Origin: Candidatus Woesearchaeota archaeon
GTDB taxonomy: Archaea; Nanobdellota; Nanobdellia; Woesearchaeales; UBA11576
Reading direction: 5' to 3'
DNA length: 64,000 nucleotides
Assembly (NCBI GenBank): GCA_018668595.1
Contig: JABJCP010000035.1
Span: 248,001-312,000, forward strand
This document shows positions 42,743-50,799 of the stretch, piece after piece (position 1 is the first letter of the stretch; every line of letters begins with the position of its first letter). A model generated the notes under the pieces. The model was not told the DNA's origin. It worked only from the letters and a program-made list of their open reading frames with translations, and did not search any database. Both the position numbers and the translations under genes were made by a program.

Positions 42743-42885
42743 GATTGTGCTAATTCTGCGAGATTCATTCAAAATATATTGTGAAATATTTTCAATTTTC
42801 TTGAAAATTTACACAGGACACTGGACATGGGCGCGTGAACCTTTTATATGATCCTGTTTTTAATTTATTTAAATAAATTAATTGT

Positions 42886-43689
42886 ATGAAGGTTCTAACA
42901 ACTATGACAAAAAATTTGAATATTACTCCTGAAATTTCAGAACTTTGCGGAATAATTTCTGGAGACGGACATTTAAGCAGATATGTTTCTTCAAAAAGAA
43001 GCAGTTATAAAATTGAAATTGCAGGCGATAAGACTGAAGAGATAGATTATTTCAAACATATTTCTTTATTATTCTATAGTTCATTTAAGGTTGAAACTAA
43101 GTTTAAAATTAAGAAAAATTATGCTAATTTATACATTCATTCAAAAAAACTTCTTGAGTTTTTTGAAAACATAGGCATAATAGTTGGGAAAAAATCAGGT
43201 AGAGTGAGAATTCCTCAAAAAATAATCAATAATAACGAATTATCTCTTCATTTTTTAAGAGGACTTGCAGATACCGACTTTAGTATTTGTTTTAAAAAAG
43301 GGAATAGAAAAAGTAATTCATATCCTCGAATAATTGCAGAATTTTGTTCTGAAGAAATTATTAAAGACATTCAAACTGTCTTAGATCGTCTGAAAATTAG
43401 TTATTGTAATCTACAAGGTATAAAAACAAATTCATTTGGCACGTTTAATTTTTTTAGGCTTGAAATCAATGGAATAAATAATTTAAATAAATGGTTGAGA
43501 CATATTGGTTTTTCAAATCCCAAGCATAGTAGCAAAATAAAAGTATGGAACAAATTAGGATATTGTCCTCCAAAAACTACATATTCTGAAAGAATGAAAA
43601 TAATAAAAGAAGAGGGCGTAAATCGTCCTGCTTCTAAGAATTCCTCCCTCCTGACTTCAGAAGCAAAGAAAAATAGCCCATTTGGATAA
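42886..43689 (+). CDS. LAGLIDADG-type homing endonuclease-like protein
   Basis: A 267-residue free-standing protein with two LAGLIDADG motifs: LCGIISGDGHL (residues 20-30) and FLRGLADTDFS (123-133), each giving the helix plus acidic residue needed for the two-domain active site. Length and the intervening beta-rich parts fit a monomeric enzyme. Alternative start ATG 42904. The 18-base palindrome AATTTATTTAAATAAATT lies just upstream. It ends 89 bases before an intron-containing tRNA-Tyr gene, suggesting it once mobilised (or helps process) such introns, although it is not encoded within one. Confidence 0.8.
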   Translation: MKVLTTMTKNLNITPEISELCGIISGDGHLSRYVSSKRSSYKIEIAGDKTEEIDYFKHISLLFYSSFKVETKFKIKKNYANLYIHSKKLLEFFENIGIIVGKKSGRVRIPQKIINNNELSLHFLRGLADTDFSICFKKGNRKSNSYPRIIAEFCSEEIIKDIQTVLDRLKISYCNLQGIKTNSFGTFNFFRLEINGINNLNKWLRHIGFSNPKHSSKIKVWNKLGYCPPKTTYSERMKIIKEEGVNRPASKNSSLLTSEAKKNSPFG

Positions 43690-43778
43690 TGTTTTGAAAC
43701 ATATCTAAGCAATCATAATGTAAATCCTGTTTTGAAAACAAAACCTTTTTAAAGAATCTAATTTTTAATGTAAAATAT

Positions 43779-43942
43779 CCCTACCTAGCTCAATTGGCTA
43801 GAGCGCGCGGCTGTAGAAGTTGTCCGACATGGTTCCTAAATTAAGGAACTAAGAATGATAGACAATCAGTCGTAACCGCGAGGTTCCTGGAAAGCTGTAT
43901 CATGAGTGATTAGCTTGGGAAATTCAAGTCCGGGGGTGGGGA
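43779..43942 (+). tRNA. tRNA-Tyr (GTA) with two introns
   Basis: Acceptor CCCTACC (43779-43785) pairs with GGTGGGG plus discriminator A (43935-43942), giving the C1-G72 pair of archaeal tRNA-Tyr. D arm GCTC/GAGC, anticodon stem CGCGG/CCGCG with loop CTGTAG-A, anticodon GTA at 43813-43815. Intron 1 is at position 37/38 (43817-43874, 58 bases, with a GTTCC/GGAAC hairpin). The T arm CCTGG...TTCAAGTCCGGG is interrupted by intron 2 (43891-43922, 32 bases) between positions 53 and 54. Intron 2 forms a textbook bulge-helix-bulge: bulge GG|A, four-pair helix TCCT/GGGA, intron helix AAGCT/AGCTT, bulge AA|T. CCA is not encoded. Confidence 0.9.
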
Positions 43943-44217
43943 TATTTTTCTTTAATTATTATAACTAAGAATTAATGTTTTAGCATACTGCTGTTGCGTA
44001 TTCTGGTTGAAATAAATCTGATCGATGTTGTTATAGCATTGAAAATTTTTCGGTTTTGTTGTATGTTTTTTCAATTGTTTATAAGTTGTTTTGAAAATGT
44101 CTCTAAGTTTGTTGAAAATCTTTCAGTTTTGTTGGAGGGTTTTTCTGTTTTTTCCACTGAAAGTTTATAAACTTGAAGAGTCATTAACAATTGCATTAAC
44201 TTTCGGGGTGATATGAA
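43943..44217 (+). other. T-rich gap with an imperfect direct repeat and the PHP gene promoter
   Basis: No gene visible. TTGAAAATTTTTCGGTTTTG (from about 44039) recurs as TTGAAAATCTTTCAGTTTTG (from about 44112). Inverted relatives occur at about 55766 and 55693. The promoter (TATA GTTTATAAAC at about 44164) and ribosome site GGGGTGA of the PHP gene occupy the right end. Confidence 0.5.
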
Positions 44218-45207
44218 ATGAAACAAAATTTAAAATGGGATGGTCATGTGCATACGTATTTTTCTGATGGTGATTATTCGCCGGAGTGCATGGTTAAGAT
44301 GGCTAAGGATTCTGGGCTTGATGTGATTTGTATTACAGATCATGATACTGTTAATGGTGTTGCAAGAGCGATTGCTGCAGGTAATGCTTGTGGTATTAAA
44401 GTTATTTCTGGTGTTGAGGTTAGTTCTAAGACTAAGTCTGATTTGAGTTATGCTGGTGTTGGCACTCATATTCTTGGTTATGGTGTTGATTATAAGAAAA
44501 TGTATTTTGATGATAAGCTTCAACAAACACTCGACGCTAGAACTGAACGAGGATGGAAGCAAGTCGAAATCTACAAAGAAAATGGTATTGAGTTAGATAT
44601 TCTTGATTTTGAAGAGGGTTATTTGAATAGGGTTGTTATTGGTAAGGCTAGGTTTTTGCAAAAGCATGGAATATCTGTTAAGGATGCCATGGATTTGTGG
44701 GGTTTGGATAAGTCACATAAAGAGATTAGGGCTTTGATTGATGAGACGGGTAGTCGTGGTTTTGCTAATGTTCCGTATCCTGATGATAAATTTATGTCTC
44801 CTCAGCAGGCTTGCGATCTTGTTAATTCTTATGGTGGTGTTGCGGTTCTTGCTCATCCTGGAGAGTTTGTTGATAAGTATAGGAAGAAATTAGAAAAAAA
44901 GAATGAGTATTCTGATAAAAAGATGGATTCTGTTTGTTGGGAGTCTTTGGTTGATTTTGTGACTTTGCTTCAGAGAGATCATGGTTTGAAAGGTATTGAA
45001 GTTTATTCGTCTAAGAATTCTGATGAATTAACAAAGCAATTAGAATTATTAGCAGAAGATTTTGGTTTGATTAAAACTTTAGGTACTGATTATCATGGTT
45101 TAGAAGCTCAGCCCAAGATCAAACTTGGTGAAGGAATTGATAATAATGTTGGTAAGTACAATAATGGGTCTGGAGAAATAGAAAAACTTATTAATATTTT
45201 AAATTAA
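44218..45207 (+). CDS. PHP-domain phosphoesterase
   Basis: A 329-residue protein with the four PHP metal-binding blocks: GHVHTYFSDGDYSP (H10, H12), CITDHDT, VAVLAHPGEF and GTDYHG near the end. Overall order resembles the 3',5'-nucleoside phosphatase / RNase AM-like branch of the family, which hydrolyses phosphoesters of nucleotides or short RNA. Start ATG 44218 follows GGGGTGAT. Its promoter and first 31 codons are duplicated 2 kb downstream. Confidence 0.85.
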   Translation: MKQNLKWDGHVHTYFSDGDYSPECMVKMAKDSGLDVICITDHDTVNGVARAIAAGNACGIKVISGVEVSSKTKSDLSYAGVGTHILGYGVDYKKMYFDDKLQQTLDARTERGWKQVEIYKENGIELDILDFEEGYLNRVVIGKARFLQKHGISVKDAMDLWGLDKSHKEIRALIDETGSRGFANVPYPDDKFMSPQQACDLVNSYGGVAVLAHPGEFVDKYRKKLEKKNEYSDKKMDSVCWESLVDFVTLLQRDHGLKGIEVYSSKNSDELTKQLELLAEDFGLIKTLGTDYHGLEAQPKIKLGEGIDNNVGKYNNGSGEIEKLINILN

Positions 45208-45272
45208 ATAGTTGATATTGTAAATAAGGGAAAAAATGTAAAAAAATTTGAAAAAGCAATTAAGGTGTGATA

Positions 45273-46106
45273 ATGACAAATAAATTAATTGTATTTGAGG
45301 ATAAGCGCATTAGAAGGAAATGGCACAAAAATGATTGGTATTATGTTATAGAGGATGTTGTTTATGCTATTACTGAAAGTAAAAACCCTAAAGATTATAT
45401 GAATAAAATTCGAAAGAGGGATCTCGGTCTTTCTGAAGGGTGGGGACAAATTGTCCATACCCTTGAAGTTGAAACTAGGGGTGGAAAACAACTTATGAAC
45501 TGTGCTAATAATAAGGATATTTTCAGGATAATTCAGTCAATTCCTTCTAAAAGAGCAGAGCCGTTCAAGCAATGGTTGTCACAATTAGGACGGGAAAGGA
45601 TTGAAGAAATAGAGAATCCTGAACTTGCTCAAAATAGGGCAAAGGAATATTATGAACTTAAAGGATATCCTAAAAAATGGATTGACAAAAGATTGAGAGG
45701 AATTGCTATACGGCAGGAGTTAACAGAGGAATGGCAAAAACGTGGGGTGGAGGAGCGAAGAGATTTTGCAATTCTTACTAATGAAATAAGTGAGGCAACA
45801 TTTGGAATTGGGATCAAGCAACATAAATTATTTAAAAATATTCCGAAACAATCAAAATCTAATTTGCGGGATCACATGAATGATTTAGAGCTTATTTTTA
45901 CTATGCTTGGAGAAAAAGCTACAACTGAAATAACACAAACTCACAGGTCTGAAGAGTTTCATCAATTAAAACAGGATTCTAGAAAAGGCGGTTCAATTGC
46001 GAGGAATGCTAGATTAGAACTTGAAAAGGAAACTGGCAGAAAAGTTATTTCTAAAGAGAATTATATTGATATAACAAAACGAAAAAAGAAAAAAAAATTG
46101 GAATAA
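45273..46106 (+). CDS. BRO-N / DinD-like protein
   Basis: A 277-residue protein. The first ~110 residues (KRIRRKWHKNDWYYVIEDVV, then FRIIQSIPSKRAEPFKQWLS QLG) are a BRO-N domain as in phage antirepressors. The rest (RLRGIAIRQELTEEWQKRGV, TFGIGIKQHKLFK and LRDHMNDLELIFTMLGEKAT) matches the DNA-damage-inducible protein D family. Basic C-terminal tail KRKKKKKLE. ATG 45273 preceded by AAGGTG. It sits between the PHP gene and that gene's partial copy, a pattern suggestive of insertion. Confidence 0.75.
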   Translation: MTNKLIVFEDKRIRRKWHKNDWYYVIEDVVYAITESKNPKDYMNKIRKRDLGLSEGWGQIVHTLEVETRGGKQLMNCANNKDIFRIIQSIPSKRAEPFKQWLSQLGRERIEEIENPELAQNRAKEYYELKGYPKKWIDKRLRGIAIRQELTEEWQKRGVEERRDFAILTNEISEATFGIGIKQHKLFKNIPKQSKSNLRDHMNDLELIFTMLGEKATTEITQTHRSEEFHQLKQDSRKGGSIARNARLELEKETGRKVISKENYIDITKRKKKKKLE

Positions 46107-46182
46107 TATTACTAGAAGAAAAAATTATAACACAACTTTTTTCTTGCATATTATTCAAAAATCTTGAATGGTTTTTTCAATT

Positions 46183-46342
46183 TTTTCCACTGAAAGTTTA
46201 TAAACATAAACAGTCATTAACAATTGCATTAACTTTCGGGGTGATATGAAATGAAAAAAGATTTGAAAGGGGATGGTCATGTGCACACGTATTTTTTTGA
46301 TGGTGATTATTCGCCAGAGTATATGGTTAAGATGGCTAAGGA
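46183..46342 (+). repeat. Duplicate of the PHP gene promoter and first 31 codons
   Basis: This ~160-base block closely matches about 44150-44310, covering the TATA region, CATTAACAATTGCATTAACT, the ribosome site GGGGTGATATGAA and the first 31 codons. Similarity ends abruptly after GGCTAAGGA. Confidence 0.8.
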
Positions 46343-46508
46343 CTTTAGAGGTACTTTGAAACTTGGCGGTCCTGAGGCTGAGATTAATTCAGACGAGAAT
46401 TCTTATTTGTTGGAGTGGTTCCCTATTAATAAATTAAAAAGTATTTTATTGTATTCCAATAATATTGCTGATAAAATTATTTCTAAATTTGATATAAGTT
46501 CTATTTAA
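46251..46508 (+). pseudogene. Chimeric remnant: PHP N-terminus fused to a Nudix C-terminus
   Basis: The 85-codon frame begins with 31 residues copied from the PHP phosphoesterase (DGHVHTYFFDGDYSPEYMVK). It then switches to RGTLKLGGPEAEINSDENSY then LLEWFPINKLKSILLYSNN, which reads as the C-terminal part of a Nudix hydrolase. Neither part keeps a full active site: the PHP piece has one of four metal blocks and the Nudix box is absent. The frame is open and has a promoter and ribosome site, so a fusion peptide could be made, but it most likely records a recombination. Confidence 0.75.
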
Positions 46509-46778
46509 TTTTTTGTACATTTTTTTCACATTATATTTTATAAACTCTATTTCTCGTCGAGAATTTGGTGAAAAACGAAAGAATTATAAACTTTAAAATC
46601 TATCTTATCTATAAATTAAAAGAGATCCTTATAATCGCTGACAGGACTAAATCTCGCATTCTTCTCGTAGAGTCGGGATTGAAAAAATTACAAAACTAGA
46701 AACATTAGATGTAGAAAAGTCAGTGTTGTTTTATTTTGTTGAGAATTAATATTTTTAATAATTTTTTTTATTTAGAGT
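46509..46778 (+). other. Intergenic region
   Basis: No convincing gene. There is a small palindrome TTCTCGtcGAGAA at about 46552 and a ~35-codon open stretch around 46590-46697 (IADRTKSRILLVESGLKKLQ) without a recognisable start context. It separates the PHP/Nudix remnant from the convergent ars operon. Confidence 0.35.
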
Positions 46779-46973
46779 TTAGTTTTTATCAATTTTAAAA
46801 ACAAATAAGTTTTTGTTTTCTTTTAACGAAAAAGCATCACCACATTCAATAGGTTTTATATGATTAAATTTGCATAAAAAAACATATGGACAACTAAATT
46901 TATTAGATTCATTATAATTAATAATGTTGTATTTTAAATCATCATTAATAAATTTTTTAGTTTCTTCAGCCAA
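46779..46973 (-). CDS. Small hypothetical protein at the end of the ars operon
   Basis: A 64-residue protein 14 bases after the permease stop, on the same strand, so probably the last gene of the operon. It has three Cys (FSCPYVFLCKFNHIKPIECG) that could bind metal or arsenic. Not recognised. Confidence 0.4.
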   Translation of the reverse strand: MAEETKKFINDDLKYNIINYNESNKFSCPYVFLCKFNHIKPIECGDAFSLKENKNLFVFKIDKN

Positions 46974-46987
46974 TTCATAAGATGATT

Positions 46988-48103
46988 TTAGGTAAAAGTC
47001 CCGAATACTAAACCTGCAATTGTTGAATAAACTACAACCAATCCAACATATACTGCTGTTTTTTTGTTTCCTAATACTTTTCTGACAACAAGCATGTTAG
47101 GTAAACTTAAACTCGGTCCTGCTAAAAGTAAAGCCAATGCAGGGCCTGAATGCATTCCTTTAGCGATCAATGCTTGCAATATTGGAATTTCAGTTAGGGT
47201 TGAGAAATACATAAAAGCTCCAAAAATAGACGCAATTAAATTTCCAATAATTGTATTCTGTCCGACTAAGTTTTCAATTAAAGTCTGTGGCAAAAGGGGC
47301 ATAATAAACCCTGCAATAAAAACTCCAATAAATAACAAGGGAAGTAACATTTTTGAAAAATTCCAGGTTTCATTCAGCCATTTTTGAGTAATGTGCTTTT
47401 TGAACTTCCAAAAAACTAAAACTGCAACTCCAAAAGTGAAAAATCCCAGTAAAGAGTATTTTATTATTTTATCAATTTGTAAACCATTCACAACTAAAAC
47501 TCCAATCATCAAGACAAAAAAAGTAATTAATACTTTATTGGATAATTGCAAGTTTTCAGTTTGTTCAATTAACAATTTCTTTTTTTCAACTTTTTCTCTA
47601 AAAATCAAAGCCATAGTTAAGCCAGCTAAAATAGAAAGTAAAATTGCAAATATAATTCTGGCTAATCCTATTTTAATTCCTAGCACACTCATTGTTAAAA
47701 AAATAGCGGCAACATTAATTGCTGGACCAGCGAATAAAAAGGTTATGGCAGGTCCAAGTCCTGCTCCTCTTTTTCTAATTCCTGCAAATAAAGGTAAAAT
47801 AGTGCAAGAACAAACTGCTAGAATTGCTCCAGAAACAGATGCAACACCATATGAAACATACTTCTTTGCTTCATGTCCCAAATATTTCATTACTTTTTCT
47901 TTCTTAATAAAAACAGCAATAGCTCCTGCAATAAATAAAGCAGGAATTAAACAAGTTAAAACATGTTGTTTTGCGTAATCACTCAAAAGATTTATTCCTG
48001 AGATGATGGAGGTGTTAAACCATTCTGCGTTATAAGGAATAAAATAAAATACTCCGAAAGTTAATACTATGCCAATTAACCAGTTCCAATCTTTGCTTTT
48101 CAT
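46988..48103 (-). CDS. Permease of the ArsP/YraQ (DUF318) family
   Basis: A 371-residue polytopic membrane protein with about ten hydrophobic helices. AVCSCTILPLFAGIRKRGAG then PAITFLFAGPAIN is the family signature, including the Cys-x-Cys in a membrane segment. A second half-repeat has MYFSTLTEIPILQALIAKG and LLLAGPSLSLPN. ArsP proteins export trivalent organoarsenicals; related YraQ permeases have other or unknown cargo. Its place behind arsG and arsF supports an arsenical efflux role. The gene begins one base after the arsG stop. Confidence 0.8.
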   Translation of the reverse strand: MKSKDWNWLIGIVLTFGVFYFIPYNAEWFNTSIISGINLLSDYAKQHVLTCLIPALFIAGAIAVFIKKEKVMKYLGHEAKKYVSYGVASVSGAILAVCSCTILPLFAGIRKRGAGLGPAITFLFAGPAINVAAIFLTMSVLGIKIGLARIIFAILLSILAGLTMALIFREKVEKKKLLIEQTENLQLSNKVLITFFVLMIGVLVVNGLQIDKIIKYSLLGFFTFGVAVLVFWKFKKHITQKWLNETWNFSKMLLPLLFIGVFIAGFIMPLLPQTLIENLVGQNTIIGNLIASIFGAFMYFSTLTEIPILQALIAKGMHSGPALALLLAGPSLSLPNMLVVRKVLGNKKTAVYVGLVVVYSTIAGLVFGTFT

Positions 48104-48104
48104 T

Positions 48105-48815
48105 TTAAAAAATCAGCCCTCCAATATAATACAATCCTACAATAATAAAAACAATTCCAACTATTCTCCTCATCCATAATTCAAAAATTTGAACTTTGCC
48201 CATAATCTTACCTAATTTCGAAATACTTTTAACTAAAATTATTGAGAATATTATTACTGGCAATCCAGTTGCGAATGCGAAAACTGTGGGAATTATTAAA
48301 CCATCTCCTGCTTTTAATGCTAGAGGGATGAGCATTCCAAAAAACAATACTGCACTGAATGGACAAAATGCTAAAGCAAATATTACGCCAAGCAAAAATG
48401 CTCCAAGAAATCCTTTCTTTGCTAGTTTTTCTTTTAATTTATTTAATCTCCCGTTTGATTTAAAAAAACGTAATTTTAATACATCAAGCATTATAATTCC
48501 GAAAACTAATAATAGTGGGCCAAGAATTTTTTCTCCATATTTTTGTAAAAATAATGCTATTGTTCGTGTTTGCATACCAAAAAATACAATTAAAGAAGCA
48601 AGACTAACATAAGTAAATGTTCTGCCTAATGTATAAAGAAATCCTACAAGTAATGTGTGTTTACTATCGTCGATCTTTTTGCTAGTATAAGCTATGGCCG
48701 TTATGTTGGTTGCTAATGGACATGGACTTATAGCAGTCATTAATCCAATAAAGAACGCAGCAATTATTGGAATGCTACTTGTTCCCATTGTTTCCATAAA
48801 CGCCATAAAATTCAT
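48105..48815 (-). CDS. arsG: ArsG-type aromatic arsenical efflux permease (CcdA/DsbD-like)
   Basis: A 236-residue membrane protein with six hydrophobic helices. AISPCPLATNI at the start and ALAFCPFSAVLFFGM in the second half are the paired Cys-Pro motifs of the CcdA/DsbD fold; the first is typical of the ArsG branch. ArsG has been linked to efflux of aminoaromatic arsenicals. It lies in a tightly packed operon behind arsR, a thioredoxin-like gene and arsF. Confidence 0.8.
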   Translation of the reverse strand: MNFMAFMETMGTSSIPIIAAFFIGLMTAISPCPLATNITAIAYTSKKIDDSKHTLLVGFLYTLGRTFTYVSLASLIVFFGMQTRTIALFLQKYGEKILGPLLLVFGIIMLDVLKLRFFKSNGRLNKLKEKLAKKGFLGAFLLGVIFALAFCPFSAVLFFGMLIPLALKAGDGLIIPTVFAFATGLPVIIFSIILVKSISKLGKIMGKVQIFELWMRRIVGIVFIIVGLYYIGGLIF

Positions 48816-48816
48816 T

Positions 48817-49272
48817 TTAATTTCCTGCTAGTTTTTGTTCAATAATTCCTTTAAGATAAAACATGTAATTTTGCTTATCTTTTATTTTATACCAAACATT
48901 TACATTCTCTTCTTGATCAAACTCTTTTTCATTATAAGTTCCCAGCCATAAAGAAGAACCCGTAGCACCATACTTGACAACTAAATCCTGATTCTCAGGT
49001 AAATCCACATTAATATGATCGAAGACGATGATTCCTTTTTCAAGTTCGTCTTTGAAGTATGTATTTATGGTTTCTTCTGCGTATGCACCGACTGTTTTAC
49101 AAGAATAACATTGGTTAGTTGCATGAAAATGATAAATCTCAAGTTTATCAATATTTACTTCAATTAAATTGTCAAGAGCCCCATTGTCTGTTGTAAACTT
49201 ATTAGTTTTAGAACAACCGACTAACAAAAAAAGACTCGTAACTAAAACAATAAAGAAAAATTTGTTGCTCAT
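48817..49272 (-). CDS. arsF: ArsF-like lipoprotein
   Basis: A 151-residue secreted lipoprotein: signal with lipobox LVGC (Cys20), then LEIYHFHATNQCYSCKTVGA, the H-x-x-x-x-C-x-x-C pattern of ArsF, annotated as a subunit that reduces nitro groups on aromatic arsenicals. The CYSC pair probably does redox chemistry. It overlaps the thioredoxin-like gene by four bases and is followed closely by arsG. Confidence 0.75.
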   Translation of the reverse strand: MSNKFFFIVLVTSLFLLVGCSKTNKFTTDNGALDNLIEVNIDKLEIYHFHATNQCYSCKTVGAYAEETINTYFKDELEKGIIVFDHINVDLPENQDLVVKYGATGSSLWLGTYNEKEFDQEENVNVWYKIKDKQNYMFYLKGIIEQKLAGN

Positions 49273-49499
49273 TTCAGCATCGCCTTTATTTCTTCAACAC
49301 TAGCAACTTTTCCATAGCTTTTCACTTCACCATCAACCACTATGGCTGGAGTTGACATAACGCCATACTCAACAATCTTAGTGATATCAGTAACTTTGAT
49401 AACTTCTGCGTTTATACTCAATTCAATAAGAGCTTTTTTTGTGTTTTCTTCTAATGTTTTACAATTAGGACAGCCAGATCCTAAAATCTCAATTTTCAT
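49269..49499 (-). CDS. Thioredoxin/glutaredoxin-like protein (TM0996/MTH895 type; ArsE-like)
   Basis: A 76-residue thioredoxin fold: KIEILGSGCPNCKTLEENTK carries the redox CPNC, and MSTPAIVVDGEVKSYGK contains the cis-Pro loop. In ars loci the equivalent small protein (ArsE) works with ArsF and ArsG. It overlaps both neighbours by four bases, so translation of arsR, this gene and arsF is coupled. Confidence 0.8.
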   Translation of the reverse strand: MKIEILGSGCPNCKTLEENTKKALIELSINAEVIKVTDITKIVEYGVMSTPAIVVDGEVKSYGKVASVEEIKAMLK

Positions 49500-49798
49500 T
49501 TATATCTCTCCATACAACCACATTTTTTTAATATTTTACAGTTCTTATCACCCAAAGCTTTAAACACAGCACATACTCGCAAATCATTAATTGAATAAAA
49601 TATTTTTTTCCCTTCCCTTCTTGATTTTAATATATCTGCTTTTTCTAGTTTTCCCAATTGTGTGGACGTAGTTGATTGAGTTCTTTTAACATGAGGAAAA
49701 ATTTCACAAACACATTTTTCTCCACTCAAAAGAAATTTAACTATCTTTAATCTAGTGCCGTCTGATAGTGCCTTCATAATTTTTAATGTTTCATCCAT
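49496..49798 (-). CDS. arsR: ArsR-family metalloregulator
   Basis: A 100-residue winged-helix repressor. LSDGTRLKIVKFLLSGEKCV then CEIFPHVKRTQSTTSTQLGK contains the E-K-CVC-E arsenic/antimony-binding motif in helix alpha-3 followed by the recognition helix. The C-terminus adds CKILKKCGC, possible extra thiol ligands. It heads the ars operon. A perfect inverted repeat lies between its TATA region and ATG and is the likely operator. Confidence 0.9.
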   Translation of the reverse strand: MDETLKIMKALSDGTRLKIVKFLLSGEKCVCEIFPHVKRTQSTTSTQLGKLEKADILKSRREGKKIFYSINDLRVCAVFKALGDKNCKILKKCGCMERYK

Positions 49799-49801
49799 TT
49801 T

Positions 49802-49825
49802 ACATATTGATAAACATCAATATGT
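49802..49825. promoter_or_regulatory. ArsR operator
   Basis: ACATATTGAT-aaac-ATCAATATGT, a perfect ten-base inverted repeat directly before the arsR start codon and overlapping the expected transcription start. TATA-like TTTAAATA is just upstream on the minus strand. ArsR-type repressors typically bind such sites. Confidence 0.75.
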
Positions 49826-49889
49826 ATTTAAATTTTTCTATTTGTTAATGCATTTCACAAAATCTCAGGTTCTTAACTCGTATTGCAGT

Positions 49890-50195
49890 TCATTTATATT
49901 TGTTACCTGGACCAATTATTCCTGCGTAATAAATATCTTTTAATTTAATAGAAACAGCAGATTCTTCAAAACTTGAAGCAATTCCATTTAAAAATTTATT
50001 TTCCTCCAATTCAAATTCTTCCTCTAACTTTAAAAAATCATCTTTATACGTTTCTCTTATTTGTGCGTGGAATCTTTCATGGTAATATCCGCCATTTACA
50101 AAGAATTCTTTGTCAACATTCGCATCTAAAAATAATGTTCCTTTTCCAAATTCATCGGAATGAGGTAAAAATGAGGAGGATGTATGTTTTAAAAC
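49890..50195 (-). pseudogene. C-terminal cassette C (start-less copy of the HERFH module)
   Basis: A 101-codon open frame without a start codon. It begins right after an in-frame TAA six bases past the stop of the 50201 gene. It reads HSDEFGKGTLFLDANVDKEF, VNGGYYHERFHAQIRETYKD and ENKFLNGIASSFEE, the same module as residues ~668 onward of the 877-residue protein, with intact HERFH. It then ends in its own tail LKDIYYAGIIGPGNKYK. It cannot be translated alone from a normal start and looks like a silent replacement cassette or decayed duplicate. Confidence 0.7.
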
Positions 50196-50200
50196 TTAAT

Positions 50201-50797
50201 TTATTCCTTCTTTCCCACAGGCCATTTGCTAACTCTTAGTTTACGCCAAGGGCCAGGATCATATGTGCAGTTTTCAGCTGTTAATTTACTAAGTTCTGCT
50301 TTATATTTTTCCATCTGTTCTATAAGTTCTTTTGAGTATAAATGTTTAGTTTTTTCTGAATAAAACCAGTTTAGTGCAGGGAAGAAAAGCATAACTTCCG
50401 TCGATTTATTGCTGTCGTTAAATAGATTGTTTAATAATTTTCTTTTTAAGCGTATTATTGTATTTTCATTATTAAACTCTTCTAAAATGAACTTTTTCAC
50501 ATCACTTATGGATGTTTCAAATTTTAATAAATAATACATAAGTAAATTCGAACTCATATATTTAAAGAATTCTGCAGGCAGAATAAGATTCTCTTCAATT
50601 TTTTTTAATTGATCTAAGTCATACACTGAAGCTATACTGTTAATTACTGCATCACTAACAAATTCATTTTTTCGATACGTATCCAAAAAATTGAATTTTT
50701 TAAATTCCTCTTTTCGATCAACTAAATTATAGTCTGGTAAATAATCTAATAGTATATAATCAAATGCTTGTTTGTTAAGTTTAAGTCTTTTTTTCAT
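50201..50797 (-). CDS. Partner protein B of the HERFH locus (putative immunity protein)
   Basis: A 198-residue helical soluble protein. The C-terminal block (FFPALNWFYSEKTKHLYSKE then LIEQMEKYKAELSKL, ending RKLRVSKWP) matches that of the protein at 51412-52098 (INFLALKWFLNEQTKKLFSE ... RKWFRLR), so the two are paralogs. Each sits immediately after one C-terminal module, as immunity genes do behind toxin tips. Function is inferred from position only. Confidence 0.55.
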   Translation of the reverse strand: MKKRLKLNKQAFDYILLDYLPDYNLVDRKEEFKKFNFLDTYRKNEFVSDAVINSIASVYDLDQLKKIEENLILPAEFFKYMSSNLLMYYLLKFETSISDVKKFILEEFNNENTIIRLKRKLLNNLFNDSNKSTEVMLFFPALNWFYSEKTKHLYSKELIEQMEKYKAELSKLTAENCTYDPGPWRKLRVSKWPVGKKE

Positions 50798-50799
50798 TT

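Noticed and set aside
46640-46690. A sequence ending in GTCGGGATTGAAAAA that looks like the end of an archaeal CRISPR repeat
   Set aside because: It occurs once, with no second copy at spacer distance and no cas genes nearby.
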